NCBI RefSeq assembly: GCF_004011175.1
Contig: NZ_RQXX01000001.1
Span: 496,001 to 560,000 of the forward strand
From: Mesobaculum littorinae
GTDB lineage: Bacteria > Pseudomonadota > Alphaproteobacteria > Rhodobacterales > Rhodobacteraceae
Reading direction: 5' to 3'
DNA length: 64,000 nucleotides
The translations under genes and the position numbers were made by a program. Positions 9,991 through 23,244 of this stretch are shown in pieces. How positions within the stretch are numbered: the stretch's first letter is position 1; each line of letters starts with the position of its first letter. The notes beneath the pieces were generated by a model that saw only the letters and a program-made list of their open reading frames with translations, was not told the DNA's origin and searched no databases.

Positions 9991-14354
<4,364 letters not shown>

Positions 14355-14372
14355 CTCGTTTCGTTCTCACAT

Positions 14373-14387
14373 GTTCTTAAAAAGTTC
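14373..14387 (+). promoter_or_regulatory. Candidate LexA (SOS) box GTTC-N7-GTTC
   Basis: GTTC at 14373-14376 and GTTC at 14384-14387 are separated by exactly seven AT-rich bases. This is the direct-repeat operator known for alphaproteobacterial LexA. A further GTTC lies at 14363-14366 with a six-base spacer. The box is about 60 bases upstream of the small ORF at 14446. Confidence 0.7.
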
Positions 14388-14445
14388 TTTACACGAAGAA
14401 CAAATTATGAGAACAAATGAGCAACCAGACGAAAGGAGCCTTCGG

Positions 14446-14568
14446 ATGTTGCATCAGATCCTCGATACCCTTGACCGGTCCCGCGCCACCTTGGCGCAGG
14501 ATTTCGCCGGCGCCATCGCCTTGGCCGGGCTTCTTCTTGCTGCGCTTTATCTTCCGGGACTGGTCTGA
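14446..14568 (+). CDS. Candidate SOS-induced 40-residue membrane protein
   Basis: A 40-residue ORF starts at an ATG with an excellent ribosome site (AAAGGAG, seven bases upstream). The first half (MLHQILDTLDRSRATLAQDF) looks like an amphipathic helix. Residues 21-38 are a clear transmembrane helix of Ala, Leu, Gly and Ile. A LexA-type GTTC-N7-GTTC box lies at 14373-14387 and a strong terminator at 14714-14748, so this looks like a self-contained transcription unit. A longer reading from ATG 14407 is possible but has no ribosome site. By analogy, Caulobacter SidA is a tiny SOS-induced inner-membrane division inhibitor. I see no sequence identity I can claim, and a division-inhibitor role here is inference. 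Confidence 0.7.
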   Translation: MLHQILDTLDRSRATLAQDFAGAIALAGLLLAALYLPGLV

Positions 14569-14613
14569 CAGCCCCGGGTCCCTGTTTCTGCCTGCGGTCT
14601 GGTTCGGCCCGGT

Positions 14614-14684
14614 GGCGCTCGCTCTTCTGCCTGTGAGCGGCGCCCATTCCTCTGATCCCCCGGTGTCGTTGCCTCGACGCCGGG
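14614..14684 (+). other. Structured 3' region with two stable hairpins (possible sRNA)
   Basis: Between the small ORF and its terminator are two strong stems. At 14614-14644, GGCGC/CGCTC pairs with GAGCG/GCGCC with one bulged T. At 14659-14684 there is a 10-bp stem with a six-base loop. No ORF occupies this stretch. Together with the terminator these could be the 3' UTR of the small gene or a separate small RNA; I cannot tell which. Confidence 0.4.
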
Positions 14685-14713
14685 TGGGTCGAACGTAACA
14701 AGACGCGCACCCT

Positions 14714-14748
14714 CCGCCGCCATCCAATCGGATGTGCGGCGGTTTTTT
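14714..14748 (+). terminator. Intrinsic terminator after the SOS-type small gene
   Basis: CCGCCG and CATCC pair with GGATG and CGGCGG around a small loop, followed at once by six T (14743-14748). It is a textbook factor-independent terminator for plus-strand transcription and lies just before the convergent Fe-S scaffold gene. Confidence 0.85.
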
Positions 14749-14771
14749 CTGTCGAAACGTAGAGTTAGGGG

Positions 14772-15233
14772 TCAGCCTTGCTGCGCGGTATCGCGGTTGC
14801 GGGCCTCGTCCATCGCCTCGGCGGTGGCTTCGATCGCGAGAAGGATCGAAGCGTGGCGGTTCTTGTAGTCCCGCGCGGGTTCAAGGACGGCCAGCCCGTC
14901 GAACGGGGCAGATGGGGCTTCACCTTCTGCCTTCAACATGGCGCGCAACTCATCACGAGCACGCAGGATTTCCTCCTCAGACCGGCCGATGGCGTTCGCC
15001 GCCACGACCGAGGCCGAAGCCTGGCCCAAGGCGCAGGCCTTGATGTCGGCACCCCAGTCCGCGATCCGGCCATCGGGTTGCAACGCAACGTCTACCGTCA
15101 CGGTCGATCCGCAGAGCGGCGAGCGTTTCTTGACCGTGGCATCGGGCGCCTCCAGCCTGCGGGTTTTCGGCAGATCCGCCGCCAGCGTCAGGATCCGCTC
15201 GGAGTAGAGTTTGATGAGGTCGCTGTCGGCCAT
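14772..15233 (-). CDS. IscU/SufU-like iron-sulfur cluster scaffold protein, third Cys absent
   Basis: The 153-residue product resembles NifU-N/IscU/SufU scaffolds, on which Fe-S clusters are built. It starts MADSDLIKLYSERIL, and has the first ligand in SPLCGSTVTVD (Cys41) and the second in ACALGQASASV (Cys67), both in normal context. The place where IscU has HCS near the C-terminus reads RHAS (Ala128), so the third cysteine ligand is replaced while the neighbouring His is kept. It may be a scaffold variant or a carrier with a different function. ATG 15233 has a purine-rich leader. It is divergent from hisI, with 64 bases between the starts. Confidence 0.8.
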   Translation of the reverse strand: MADSDLIKLYSERILTLAADLPKTRRLEAPDATVKKRSPLCGSTVTVDVALQPDGRIADWGADIKACALGQASASVVAANAIGRSEEEILRARDELRAMLKAEGEAPSAPFDGLAVLEPARDYKNRHASILLAIEATAEAMDEARNRDTAQQG

Positions 15234-15297
15234 GGCTTCCGCTTTCCGTTGCACCGACCTAGATAGGCCCCGCACCCCGACTTGGAAAGGTGATGAC

Positions 15298-15657
15298 ATG
15301 AGCTTTGATCCCGAAACCCTGACCTACGACAAGGCCGGCCTGATCCCCTGCATCGCGCAGGAGGTAGGTACGGGTGAAGTCCTGATGATGGCGTGGATGA
15401 ACGCGGCCTCGATCCGCCGCACCCTGGAAACCGGCCGCATGACCTATTGGTCGCGGTCACGGGGGGCGTTCTGGGCCAAGGGAGAGACCAGCGGGCATGT
15501 GCAGACCTTGGTCGAGTTGCGCATCGATTGCGACCGCGATTGCCTGCTGGCCTTTGTCGAGCAGGTGGGCCCGGCCTGCCATACGGGGCGGAAATCCTGC
15601 TTTTACACCTCGGTTCGCGACGGGGCCGAGGTCGAGGTTATGGCGCCCATGGGCTAG
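15298..15657 (+). CDS. hisI: Phosphoribosyl-AMP cyclohydrolase HisI
   Basis: HisI opens the adenine ring of phosphoribosyl-AMP, the third step of histidine synthesis. The 119-residue single-domain enzyme shows the Zn/Mg-binding features DCDRDCLLAFVEQ and ACHTGRKSCFY and the core VLMMAWMN and YWSRSRGAFWAKGE. It lacks the HisE pyrophosphatase domain fused in enteric bacteria. Start ATG 15298 follows AAAGGTGA. It stands alone; no other his gene is nearby. Its stop is three bases from the stop of convergent gluQ. Confidence 0.96.
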   Translation: MSFDPETLTYDKAGLIPCIAQEVGTGEVLMMAWMNAASIRRTLETGRMTYWSRSRGAFWAKGETSGHVQTLVELRIDCDRDCLLAFVEQVGPACHTGRKSCFYTSVRDGAEVEVMAPMG

Positions 15658-15660
15658 GCC

Positions 15661-16548
15661 TCAGGCCAGCCCGACCATCGCGCGGATGTCCTGCGGGGTC
15701 GCGCCCTCGTCGCGATAGCGGGCTATGGCGCGGGCATCCTCGCGCTTGGCCAGGCGGCGTCCGGTGTCGTCGCGGATCAGGCGGTGGTGGTGGTAACGGG
15801 GCTGGGGCAGGCCCAGCACCCGCTGCAGGACGACATGGATCGCGGTCGCGTCGAACAGATCCTGCCCGCGCGTCACCTCGGTCACGCCCTGATGGGCGTC
15901 GTCCAGCACGACCGAGAGGTGGTAGGAGGTGCCCATGCCGCGCCGGGCCAGCACCACGTCACCGATACGATCGGGCAGGGTGGCCGCGTCGATCCGCACT
16001 CGCCCGGTTTCGCCCGCGGGGCCCGTACCGGTTTCCTCGAACCACAGGTCTCCGTCGGGCGCGGCGATTTGCAGCGCGCGATCCATCCGCAGCCGCAGCG
16101 CGGCATCCACGGGGAATGGGCGGGTGCCCTGCTGCGAATCGCGATGGCGGCAGGTGCCGGGATAGACCACGCCGTCGGGCCCGATCACCGGCGCCACGCC
16201 CTCTTGCGGGGCCGAGGCGGCGTCGAGGATATCGCGCCTGTTGCACCGGCATTCGAAGATCAGCCCCACCTTCCACAGGTGTTTCAGGACAGCTGTATAG
16301 GCGGGCAGGCGCGTCGACTGGCACAGGACGGGGCGCGGCCAATCCAGCCCGAGCCAGGCAAGATCCGTGTCGATCTGATCCCGCCACTGCGGCTTTGCGC
16401 GGGACTGGTCGATATCCTCGATCCGCAGCAGAAAGGTTCCGCCTTGCCGGGTGGCGCGATCATGCGCCAACAGGGCGGAAAAGGCGTGGCCCAGGTGCAG
16501 CGGCCCCGTCGGCGACGGGGCGAAACGCGTCGTTAAGCCGGACGTCAC
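15661..16548 (-). CDS. gluQ: Glutamyl-Q tRNA(Asp) synthetase
   Basis: This paralogue of glutamyl-tRNA synthetase lacks the anticodon domain. It attaches glutamate to queuosine at position 34 of tRNA-Asp. The 295-residue protein has the HIGH-type motif PTGPLHLGH, LLRIEDIDQSR, a zinc site using CRC and GTCRH, and a KMSKS-like LAKREDA. The start is GTG at 16548, overlapping the upstream methyltransferase stop (GTGA), so the two are probably co-translated. Presence of this enzyme implies queuosine synthesis elsewhere in the genome. Confidence 0.94.
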   Translation of the reverse strand: MTSGLTTRFAPSPTGPLHLGHAFSALLAHDRATRQGGTFLLRIEDIDQSRAKPQWRDQIDTDLAWLGLDWPRPVLCQSTRLPAYTAVLKHLWKVGLIFECRCNRRDILDAASAPQEGVAPVIGPDGVVYPGTCRHRDSQQGTRPFPVDAALRLRMDRALQIAAPDGDLWFEETGTGPAGETGRVRIDAATLPDRIGDVVLARRGMGTSYHLSVVLDDAHQGVTEVTRGQDLFDATAIHVVLQRVLGLPQPRYHHHRLIRDDTGRRLAKREDARAIARYRDEGATPQDIRAMVGLA

Positions 16549-17162
16549 TGGCGTTCGAAGACGTAGATCATCGCCCGCAGGCCCAGCCCGGGAAGGTGTG
16601 CGCCCATCTCTTGCCGCAGCGGCGCGATGTCGCGATCCCCGATCAGGCGGTCGATCTCGCCCGTGTATTCCGGGTCGGCTAGCGTGTGGTCGTTGTAGGA
16701 CAGCAGCAAAAGCCCGCCGGGTGCCAGCGCCTGCACCAGCCGCCCTAGGGCCGAGGCCGGGGCGGCACCCTTCGATATCGCGCCGCAGGCGACGATCGCG
16801 TCGTAAGTGCCTGTGCGTCCGGGCAAACGGGCGCCCGCCTTGCTGGTCCAGAGGTTGCGGTAAATCCCGCGGGCGCGGGCATGGCTCAGCATCTCTTCGG
16901 ACAGGTCGCAGCCGTCGATGGTGCGAAAGCCGGCTTTAGACAATGCCGCCCCCGACAGGCCCGTGCCACACCCGAAGTCGAGTACGGGCGCGGCCCGATC
17001 GCGCAGATACTCCTTAAGAGTCGACGCCATCCGCAGCGGGGTGGCATAGCCCTGGCGCGTCAGCTCGGCCTCGTAGTCCGCGGCCCAGTCGTCGTAGAGC
17101 TTTCGGGTCTCGTCGACAGAGCCGAGCGTATAGGCACGAGAGAGGAAATCGGGCTTGGACAT
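16545..17162 (-). CDS. Class I SAM-dependent methyltransferase
   Basis: A 205-residue methyltransferase with a Rossmann fold: motif I VLDFGCGTGLSGAAL (about 60-75), motif II acidic GCDLSEEML, and motif IV YDAIVACGAI. The N-terminal YDDWAADYEAEL is typical of small-molecule or ubiquinone-type methyltransferases, but no substrate can be assigned. It overlaps gluQ by four bases and follows trmFO on the same strand, suggesting a shared transcript. A 9-bp inverted repeat stands 45 bases upstream of its start. Confidence 0.85.
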   Translation of the reverse strand: MSKPDFLSRAYTLGSVDETRKLYDDWAADYEAELTRQGYATPLRMASTLKEYLRDRAAPVLDFGCGTGLSGAALSKAGFRTIDGCDLSEEMLSHARARGIYRNLWTSKAGARLPGRTGTYDAIVACGAISKGAAPASALGRLVQALAPGGLLLLSYNDHTLADPEYTGEIDRLIGDRDIAPLRQEMGAHLPGLGLRAMIYVFERQ

Positions 17163-17206
17163 GTCATGACGCTAACCCGCTTTCCGAAACTTAAAAAGAC
17201 ATTTCG

Positions 17207-17238
17207 CAAGGACCTTTGAAGAGAGCCGCAGGTCCTTG
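17207..17238 (-). terminator. 9-bp inverted repeat between trmFO and the methyltransferase gene
   Basis: CAAGGACCT (17207-17215) and AGGTCCTTG (17230-17238) are perfect complements around 14 bases. Read on the minus strand the stem is followed about ten bases later by TTTTT. It could be a terminator or attenuator between the two genes, but the T-run is not adjacent. Confidence 0.5.
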
Positions 17239-17260
17239 AAACTCTTGGTCTTCCTTGGGG

Positions 17261-18625
17261 TCAGGCAGGTGCGGGATCGGCCGGGGCAGGCTGCGGTGTA
17301 AGCCACGCCTGCCAATCGGCCTTGGCCCTGTCGGTATATGCCTTGTAGCGATCCTTGCGACCCCGGCGGCCGCCCTTGGCGTCGACGGGGGGGAAGAGAC
17401 CGAAGTTCACGTTCATCGGCTGGAACGTCTTGGCATCGGCGCCGCCGGTGATGTGGGTCAGCAGGGCGCCCATCGCCGTCGTCTCGGGCACCGGGGGCAG
17501 CTCGGCCCCGGCGATCTCGGCCGCGGCCAGACGGCCCGCCAGAAGCCCCATCGCGGCGGATTCGACATAGCCCTCGACACCGGTGATCTGCCCGGCAAAG
17601 CGCAGGTTCGGCCGCGCCCGCAGCCGCATCTGCGCATCGAGCAGGCGGGGCGAGTTCAGGAAGGTGTTGCGGTGAATGCCGCCCAACCGGGCAAACCGCG
17701 CCTCGTGCAGGCCGGGGATCATCCGCAGCACCTCGGCCTGGGCGCCATAACGCATCTTGGTCTGGAACCCGACGATGTTGTAAAGCGTGCCCAGCTTGTT
17801 GTCGCGGCGCAGCTGCACCACGGCATAGGCCTTGTCCTCGGGCCGGTGCGCGTTGGTCAGGCCCACGGGCTTCATCGGGCCGTGGCGCAGGGTTTCGCGT
17901 CCGCGGGCGGCCATCACCTCGATCGGCAGGCAGCCGTCGAAATAGCCCGCCGTCTCGCCTTCGTGGAACTGGGTGGTGTCCGACGCGATCAGCGCGTCGA
18001 TGAAGGCCTCGTACTGGTCGCGCGTCATCGGGCAGTTGATGTAGGCGCGGCGCTCGTCTTCGGTGTCACCCTTGTCATAGCGCGACTGCTCCCACGCCAC
18101 CGACATGTCGATGCTGTCGGCGTGCACGATGGGGGCGATCGCGTCGAAGAAGGCAAGCGCCTCGGCCCCCGTCGCCGCGGCGATGGCCTGCCCCAGCGCG
18201 GGCGAGGTCAGCGGCCCGGTGGCAAAGATCCAGTGCCCGTCCTCGGGCAGGTGATCGATTTCGCCCGCCTCGACACGGATGCGCGGGTGCGCGTGCAGGC
18301 GTTCCGTCACGGCACGGGCAAAGGGATCGCGATCGACCGCCAGTGCGCCGCCCGCCGGCAGGCGATGCGCGTCGGCCATCGCCATGACCAGGCCGCCCGC
18401 GGCGCGCATTTCCCAATGCAGCAGCCCGACGGCATTCTGTTCGTCGTCGTCCGAGCGGAACGAGTTCGAACAGACCATCTCGGCCAGATCCCCGGTCTTG
18501 TGCGCAAAGGTACTGGTTTCGGGGCGCATTTCGTGCAGGACCACGTCCAGTCCGGCCTCGGCGGCCTGCCACGCGGCTTCGGAGCCGGCCATGCCGCCGC
18601 CGACGATATGTAGAACATCACTCAT
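17261..18625 (-). CDS. trmFO: Folate-dependent tRNA (uracil-54) methyltransferase TrmFO
   Basis: TrmFO makes ribothymidine 54 in the tRNA T-loop using methylene-tetrahydrofolate and FAD. The 454-residue flavoprotein begins with the FAD-binding [18 protein letters not shown]. It has the family blocks [23 protein letters not shown] and [14 protein letters not shown]. The C-terminus contains [14 protein letters not shown] 18625 gives the usual family start; ATG 18634 three codons earlier has a closer GGAG and may be used instead. Confidence 0.95.
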   Translation of the reverse strand: MSDVLHIVGGGMAGSEAAWQAAEAGLDVVLHEMRPETSTFAHKTGDLAEMVCSNSFRSDDDEQNAVGLLHWEMRAAGGLVMAMADAHRLPAGGALAVDRDPFARAVTERLHAHPRIRVEAGEIDHLPEDGHWIFATGPLTSPALGQAIAAATGAEALAFFDAIAPIVHADSIDMSVAWEQSRYDKGDTEDERRAYINCPMTRDQYEAFIDALIASDTTQFHEGETAGYFDGCLPIEVMAARGRETLRHGPMKPVGLTNAHRPEDKAYAVVQLRRDNKLGTLYNIVGFQTKMRYGAQAEVLRMIPGLHEARFARLGGIHRNTFLNSPRLLDAQMRLRARPNLRFAGQITGVEGYVESAAMGLLAGRLAAAEIAGAELPPVPETTAMGALLTHITGGADAKTFQPMNVNFGLFPPVDAKGGRRGRKDRYKAYTDRAKADWQAWLTPQPAPADPAPA

Positions 18626-18725
18626 GCCGCCCATGTAACTCCGCGCGCCGGGCTTGGGAAGGACCCGCGACGTCATGCCTGCGCCTACTGACCGGCGCAT
18701 CCGGCATGGCAGGAAAGCGAAAGGG

Positions 18726-19118
18726 TCAGAGGAACCCCCGGCGGCGCGGATTGCCGCGCGGATCCGTCCAGGACATCAGGAACAGGGTGCAGAGCGCGAG
18801 TATGGCAAGGCCGAGGCCGCGCGCGGTGTCGCCACCGAAATCGGGGGCCACCACCGTTGCGCCGGCATATATCGCGGCGCTGATGCCGGCTGCCACACGC
18901 GGCCTGCGGTTCAGCAGCAAAAGCAGGCCCGACAGCACCAGGATGCCGTGCAGCACCAGTGTCGCGGTGGACAGATCGGCATGCAGCGGGGCGCCGTACG
19001 TCGTCATCGCGTCGGCGGTGATCTCGGGCAGAACGACCGCGTCGGCCGCCTCGCTCATGATCAGGAAGGACGCACCTATCCTGACCGCGCCCCGCAGGCG
19101 CGACGATAGATAAAGCAT
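18726..19118 (-). CDS. Conserved-looking integral membrane protein, function unknown
   Basis: A 130-residue protein with about four hydrophobic helices (roughly 12-30, 48-66, 74-90 and 95-115) and a basic C-terminus ending [12 protein letters not shown] recognise no family motif. The ORF is well formed, starts with ATG 19118 and lies between trmFO and a LysR regulator on the same strand. The long T-run upstream of the start (19132-19139) could mark a promoter or terminator. The call rests on ORF quality and hydrophobicity only. Confidence 0.6.
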   Translation of the reverse strand: MLYLSSRLRGAVRIGASFLIMSEAADAVVLPEITADAMTTYGAPLHADLSTATLVLHGILVLSGLLLLLNRRPRVAAGISAAIYAGATVVAPDFGGDTARGLGLAILALCTLFLMSWTDPRGNPRRRGFL

Positions 19119-19190
19119 TGCTCGGCCTCAGTTTTTTTATAGGCTGTTGGCCAAGTGTCCCATGCCGGCCCCGAGTCGCGCAAGCCCCGA

Positions 19191-20027
19191 TCAGCGGCTG
19201 CGCGCGGTCTCGAAGGCAGATGTGATCCAGCCCGTCACGGCGGCGAGCGCCGGGTCGCCTCGGCGGCTTTCATGGTAGCACAGCCAAAAGGGCACCTCGG
19301 TCGGGGGCTCGTTGGTATCAACGGGCACAAGCTCGGGCCGGCTGTCGCCCAGAAGCGCGGGCAAGGGTCCGGCGAGGGCCGAGGTGATGATCGCCTGCGC
19401 CACGAAGTCCAGACCGTCGAGCCGCAGGATCGGCGGCCGGCCAAAGTGGCGTTCGGCCGATTGCATCAGGGCAGTATCGTCCATCCCCGCTTCCAGTCCC
19501 ACCCAGTCCTCGGACGGCGGGGCGCCGCGCAACGCGTAAAACCCAATCCGAAGCGCGCCGATCCCCCGGGTCAGAAGTCGCCCCTTGTCCGGCAGCCGTG
19601 GCGTGATCAGAAGATCGTTTTCCCCCAGCGCGTTCGATGTGCGGTGATGCGAGATGGTCAGCCGCACCCCGGGCAGCACCTCTTGAAGCTGGGACAGGCT
19701 GGGCAGGAGGATCAGCGAGGTCATGATCGGCGGACAGCCCAGCCGCAGCGGAACGGGGACGTCGTGGCGCGCCGCGCGGGTGGTGTTCATCGCGGTCGTC
19801 AGCTGACTTTCGAAGGACAGCGCCGCCTCTATCAGTGGCGCCATGTCCGGGTTCGAGGTCCAGCCCTCTGGGGTCTTGAGAAAGGGAGACGCGCCCAAAA
19901 CTTCCGTCAGCTTGTCGATCCGGCGCGACACCGTTCCGACATTTGCCCCGAGCAACCGCGCCGCCCCGGACATCGTGCCCGTCTTGTGAACGGCAACGAG
20001 ATAGCGCAGATCGTCCCACCGCTCCAT
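19191..20027 (-). CDS. LysR-family transcriptional regulator
   Basis: A 278-residue LysR regulator. The N-terminal winged helix-turn-helix is MERWDDLRYLVAVHKTGTMSGAARLLGANVGTVSRRIDKL. It belongs to the subgroup with WDDLRYLVAV starts that includes activators of amino-acid or aromatic metabolism; the ligand is unknown. The effector domain (about 90-275) is shorter than in typical 300-residue members. No divergent target gene is adjacent (gyrA ends 188 bases upstream), so the target is not visible. An inverted repeat at 20079-20096 may be its own operator. Confidence 0.85.
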   Translation of the reverse strand: MERWDDLRYLVAVHKTGTMSGAARLLGANVGTVSRRIDKLTEVLGASPFLKTPEGWTSNPDMAPLIEAALSFESQLTTAMNTTRAARHDVPVPLRLGCPPIMTSLILLPSLSQLQEVLPGVRLTISHHRTSNALGENDLLITPRLPDKGRLLTRGIGALRIGFYALRGAPPSEDWVGLEAGMDDTALMQSAERHFGRPPILRLDGLDFVAQAIITSALAGPLPALLGDSRPELVPVDTNEPPTEVPFWLCYHESRRGDPALAAVTGWITSAFETARSR

Positions 20028-20078
20028 CCGCGGCTCCCTTCAGATCACGGCCCCCTGGAGCTAAGTGTACCTGCGATC

Positions 20079-20096
20079 TGCAACCTCGCAATTGCA
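20079..20096. promoter_or_regulatory. Inverted repeat TGCAA-N8-TTGCA, possible LysR operator
   Basis: The repeat lies 52-69 bases upstream of the LysR start, the usual place for an autoregulatory LysR site with T-N11-A character. Function is inferred from position and symmetry. Confidence 0.4.
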
Positions 20097-20214
20097 ATTT
20101 CTTCGGGCGGGGCGCCTTTGTGGTTCAACTCTGATTGACCTGAACGGCGACGCGCCCCGCAGGGGATCCCCGGGGGCGCGTCGGATAGTGTCATTCGGGG
20201 CGGGGCCGGGCGCG

Positions 20215-23046
20215 TCAGTCGGCGTCAGTCTCCGCGCCGGATCCGGTGGCGTCGGGACCCGCGTTGTCGGGGCCCGCGTCGTCGGGGCCGGGCTGCGAGC
20301 CCTCGTCCTCGGGGCCGTCTTCGTCACCCTGGTCCGCGATCCACGCGACCGACACGACCTCTTCGCCTGCGCCGGTGTTGAACACACGCACGCCGCCCGC
20401 TCCGCGCGAGCGGAACGAGATGCCGTCGACCGGCACCCGGATCGACTGCCCGCGCGACGTGGCAAGCATGATCTGGTCGCCGGTTTCGACCGGGAAGCTG
20501 GCGACCAGGCGGCCGCCGCGCATCGCCGCATCCATCGCCCGCACGCCCTGGCCGCCGCGTCCGCGCACGGGGTAGTCGTGGCTCGACGACAGCTTGCCCG
20601 CGCCGCCGGTCGTGACGGTCAGGATCAGGTCCTCGGCCGCCGACATCTCGACATACCGGCGCTGGTCGAAGTCCTGCGCCGCCTCGGCGCCGCTGTCGTC
20701 GTCCTCATCGGGGTCGCTGTCGTCGGACAGCCCGGCCACGGCGCGGCGCTGCTTGAGGTAGGCGGCGCGTTCCTCGCTGGTCGCGTCGAAGTGGCGGATC
20801 ACGGCCATCGACACGACGGTGTCGTCGCCGTTCAGCCGGATGCCGCGCACGCCGGTGGAGTCGCGCCCGCGGAAGATGCGCACGTCGGTCACCGGAAAGC
20901 GGATCGCCCGGCCATTGGCCGTCACCAGCATGACGTCGAAGCTGTCGTCGGCGATGCGCGCATTCACCAGGCTGACGCCCTCGGGCAGCTTCATCGCGAT
21001 CTTGCCGTTGCGCATGACGTTGGTGAAGTCCGACAGCTGGTTGCGCCGCACGTCGCCCGCCGAGGTGGCGAAGACGATCTGCAGTTCGTTCCAGTCGGCC
21101 TCGTCGCGGTCGACGGGCATGATCGCGGCGATACCGGTCCCGGTTTCAAGGCCGTCGATCACGTTCGACAGGGCCCGCCCGCGCGAGGCGCGGCTGCCCT
21201 GAGGCACACGCCACGTCTTCAGCTTGTAGACCATGCCAGTGTTGGTGAAGAACAGAAGCGGCGTGTGCGTGTTGGCGACGAACAGCGTCGTGACGACGTC
21301 GTCTTCCTTGAGCCCGCCGCCCGCCGACAGGCCCTTGCCGCCGCGCTTTTGCGACCGGAACTCGGCCAGTGGCGTGCGCTTGATGTACCCGCCCTGGGTG
21401 ACGGTGACGACCATGTCCTCCCGCTCGATCAGGTCCTCGTCCATCATGTCGCCGGCCCAGTCGACGATCTCGGTCCTGCGCGGCACGGCGAAAAGGGTAC
21501 GCACTTCGGTCAGCTCGTTCGAGATGATTTCCATCACCCGTTCGCGCGACCGCAGAATATCTAGGTAATCCTTGATCTTGGCAGCAAGCTCTTCAAGTTC
21601 GTCGGTAACTTCCTTGACGCCGATCTGGGTCAGGCGCTGCAGCCGCAATTCAAGTATGGCGCGGGCCTGGATCTCGGACAGGTTATAGGTCCCGTCCTCG
21701 TTCACGGTGTGGCTGGGGTCGTCGATCAGCCGGATGTAGTCGGCGATCTCGTAGGCCGGCCAGCGCCGCTCCATCAGGCGGTGCCGCGCTTCGGCCGCAT
21801 CCGCCGACGAGCGGATCGTCGCGACGACCTCGTCGACATTTGATACCGCGACGGCAAGGCCGCACAGGATATGGCTGCGCTCGCGTGCCTTGCGCAGGTC
21901 GTAGGCGGTGCGGCGGGTTACGACCTCTTCACGGAAGGTTATGAAATGCGTCAGGAAATCGCGCAGGGTCAGCTGTTCAGGGCGGCCGCCGTAAAGCGCC
22001 AGCATGTTGCAGCCGAAAGTGGTCTGCATCGGCGTGAAGCGGAAGAGCTGGTTCAGCACCACCTCGGCGGTCGCGTCCTTCTTTAGCTCGACCACGACGC
22101 GGACACCGACCCGGTCGGATTCGTCCTGCACCGACGAGATGCCCTCAAGCTTCTTCTCGCGCGCGAGATCTGCGATGCGTTCGACGAGGTTGGCCTTGTT
22201 GACCTGATAGGGCACCTCGTCGATGACGATGGCCTGCCGGTCGCGGCGAATATCCTCGATATGCGTGCGGGCGCGGATGGTGACGCTGCCGCGCCCCTCG
22301 AGATAGGCCTTCCGCGCGCCCGATCGGCCGAGGATCAGGCCGCCCGTCGGGAAATCGGGCGCGGGCACGTACTCCATCAGCTGATGGCTATCCAGATCGG
22401 GGTCGGCGATCAGGGCCAGCGTTGCGTCGATGACCTCGCCCAGATTATGCGGCGGGATGTTGGTGGCCATGCCGACGGCGATGCCACCCGCGCCGTTGAC
22501 CAGCATATTCGGGAACCGTGCGGGCAGGACGGCGGGTTCGCGGTCCTTGCCGTCGTAGTTGTCCTGAAAGTCGACGGTTTCCTTTTCGATGTCGGCAAGC
22601 AGGAACTGCGCCGGGCGGTCCATCCGAACCTCGGTGTAACGCATCGCCGCGGCGCTATCGCCGTCCATCGAGCCGAAGTTGCCCTGACCGTCCAGCAGCG
22701 GCAGCGACATCGAGAAGTCCTGAGCCATCCGCACCAGTGCGTCATAGATCGCGGAGTCGCCGTGCGGGTGGTACTTGCCCATGGTGTCGCCGACCGGTCG
22801 GGCGGATTTGCGGTAGGACTTGTCGTGCGTGTTGCCGGTTTCGTGCATCGCATAGAGAATGCGCCGGTGAACCGGCTTCAGACCGTCGCGCAGGTCGGGA
22901 ATGGCGCGGCTGATGATGACCGACATCGCGTAGTCGAGAAACGACGCGCGCATCTCGTCCGCGATCGAGATCGACGGACCACGCGGACCTGAACCCTCTG
23001 GGCTCATTTCCTGTTCGTTTTCGGGGGGTTCGGGGATGTCGCTCAC
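20215..23046 (-). CDS. gyrA: DNA gyrase subunit A
   Basis: GyrA cuts and rejoins DNA in the gyrase supercoiling reaction. The 943-residue protein has the catalytic Tyr in [11 protein letters not shown]. The quinolone-determining stretch [17 protein letters not shown] carries Ser and Asp at the positions equal to E. coli 83 and 87, the drug-sensitive residues. The GyrA-box QKRGGKG and six-bladed C-terminal repeats follow. The last 40 residues are an acidic tail with repeats of [15 protein letters not shown] type, encoded by a short imperfect DNA repeat. The start is GTG 23046. A consensus-like promoter lies just upstream. Confidence 0.97.
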   Translation of the reverse strand: MSDIPEPPENEQEMSPEGSGPRGPSISIADEMRASFLDYAMSVIISRAIPDLRDGLKPVHRRILYAMHETGNTHDKSYRKSARPVGDTMGKYHPHGDSAIYDALVRMAQDFSMSLPLLDGQGNFGSMDGDSAAAMRYTEVRMDRPAQFLLADIEKETVDFQDNYDGKDREPAVLPARFPNMLVNGAGGIAVGMATNIPPHNLGEVIDATLALIADPDLDSHQLMEYVPAPDFPTGGLILGRSGARKAYLEGRGSVTIRARTHIEDIRRDRQAIVIDEVPYQVNKANLVERIADLAREKKLEGISSVQDESDRVGVRVVVELKKDATAEVVLNQLFRFTPMQTTFGCNMLALYGGRPEQLTLRDFLTHFITFREEVVTRRTAYDLRKARERSHILCGLAVAVSNVDEVVATIRSSADAAEARHRLMERRWPAYEIADYIRLIDDPSHTVNEDGTYNLSEIQARAILELRLQRLTQIGVKEVTDELEELAAKIKDYLDILRSRERVMEIISNELTEVRTLFAVPRRTEIVDWAGDMMDEDLIEREDMVVTVTQGGYIKRTPLAEFRSQKRGGKGLSAGGGLKEDDVVTTLFVANTHTPLLFFTNTGMVYKLKTWRVPQGSRASRGRALSNVIDGLETGTGIAAIMPVDRDEADWNELQIVFATSAGDVRRNQLSDFTNVMRNGKIAMKLPEGVSLVNARIADDSFDVMLVTANGRAIRFPVTDVRIFRGRDSTGVRGIRLNGDDTVVSMAVIRHFDATSEERAAYLKQRRAVAGLSDDSDPDEDDDSGAEAAQDFDQRRYVEMSAAEDLILTVTTGGAGKLSSSHDYPVRGRGGQGVRAMDAAMRGGRLVASFPVETGDQIMLATSRGQSIRVPVDGISFRSRGAGGVRVFNTGAGEEVVSVAWIADQGDEDGPEDEGSQPGPDDAGPDNAGPDATGSGAETDAD

Positions 23047-23090
23047 GAGATCGGACGCTCCGCCTGTTATCTCTATATGTTGTTGGACCG

Positions 23091-23121
23091 ACTATAGCGC
23101 AAGCCGGATATTGCGTGCAAT
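23091..23121 (-). promoter_or_regulatory. gyrA sigma-70-type promoter overlapped by a 12-bp palindrome
   Basis: On the minus strand TTGCAC (-35) and TATAGT (-10) are separated by 18 bases, about 45 bases before the gyrA GTG. The palindrome ATTGCGTGCAAT (23110-23121) covers the -35 and could be an operator. Confidence 0.65.
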
Positions 23122-23244
23122 GGCCGCCCCCGTGTTAGATGAGCAGCCGACGTAACGGAGTGATAACACCCTGTTTCCGTTGCAAACTATCGTCGATGTG
23201 TCAGTCTTTTGAAAACGGGTCAACCAACCGGGGCAGCGCGCGAC

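Noticed and set aside
14685-14700. GGTCGAAC resembling a tRNA T-loop
   Set aside because: No acceptor stem, D-arm or anticodon arm can be drawn around it.
14590-14748. 6S RNA, SRP RNA or tmRNA
   Set aside because: No GNRA-type SRP apical signature, no tmRNA tag or tRNA-like ends, and no long rod with central bubble; only separate hairpins are visible.
17255-18613. 452-codon plus-strand ORF opposite trmFO
   Set aside because: Shadow of trmFO; no motif and no ribosome site.
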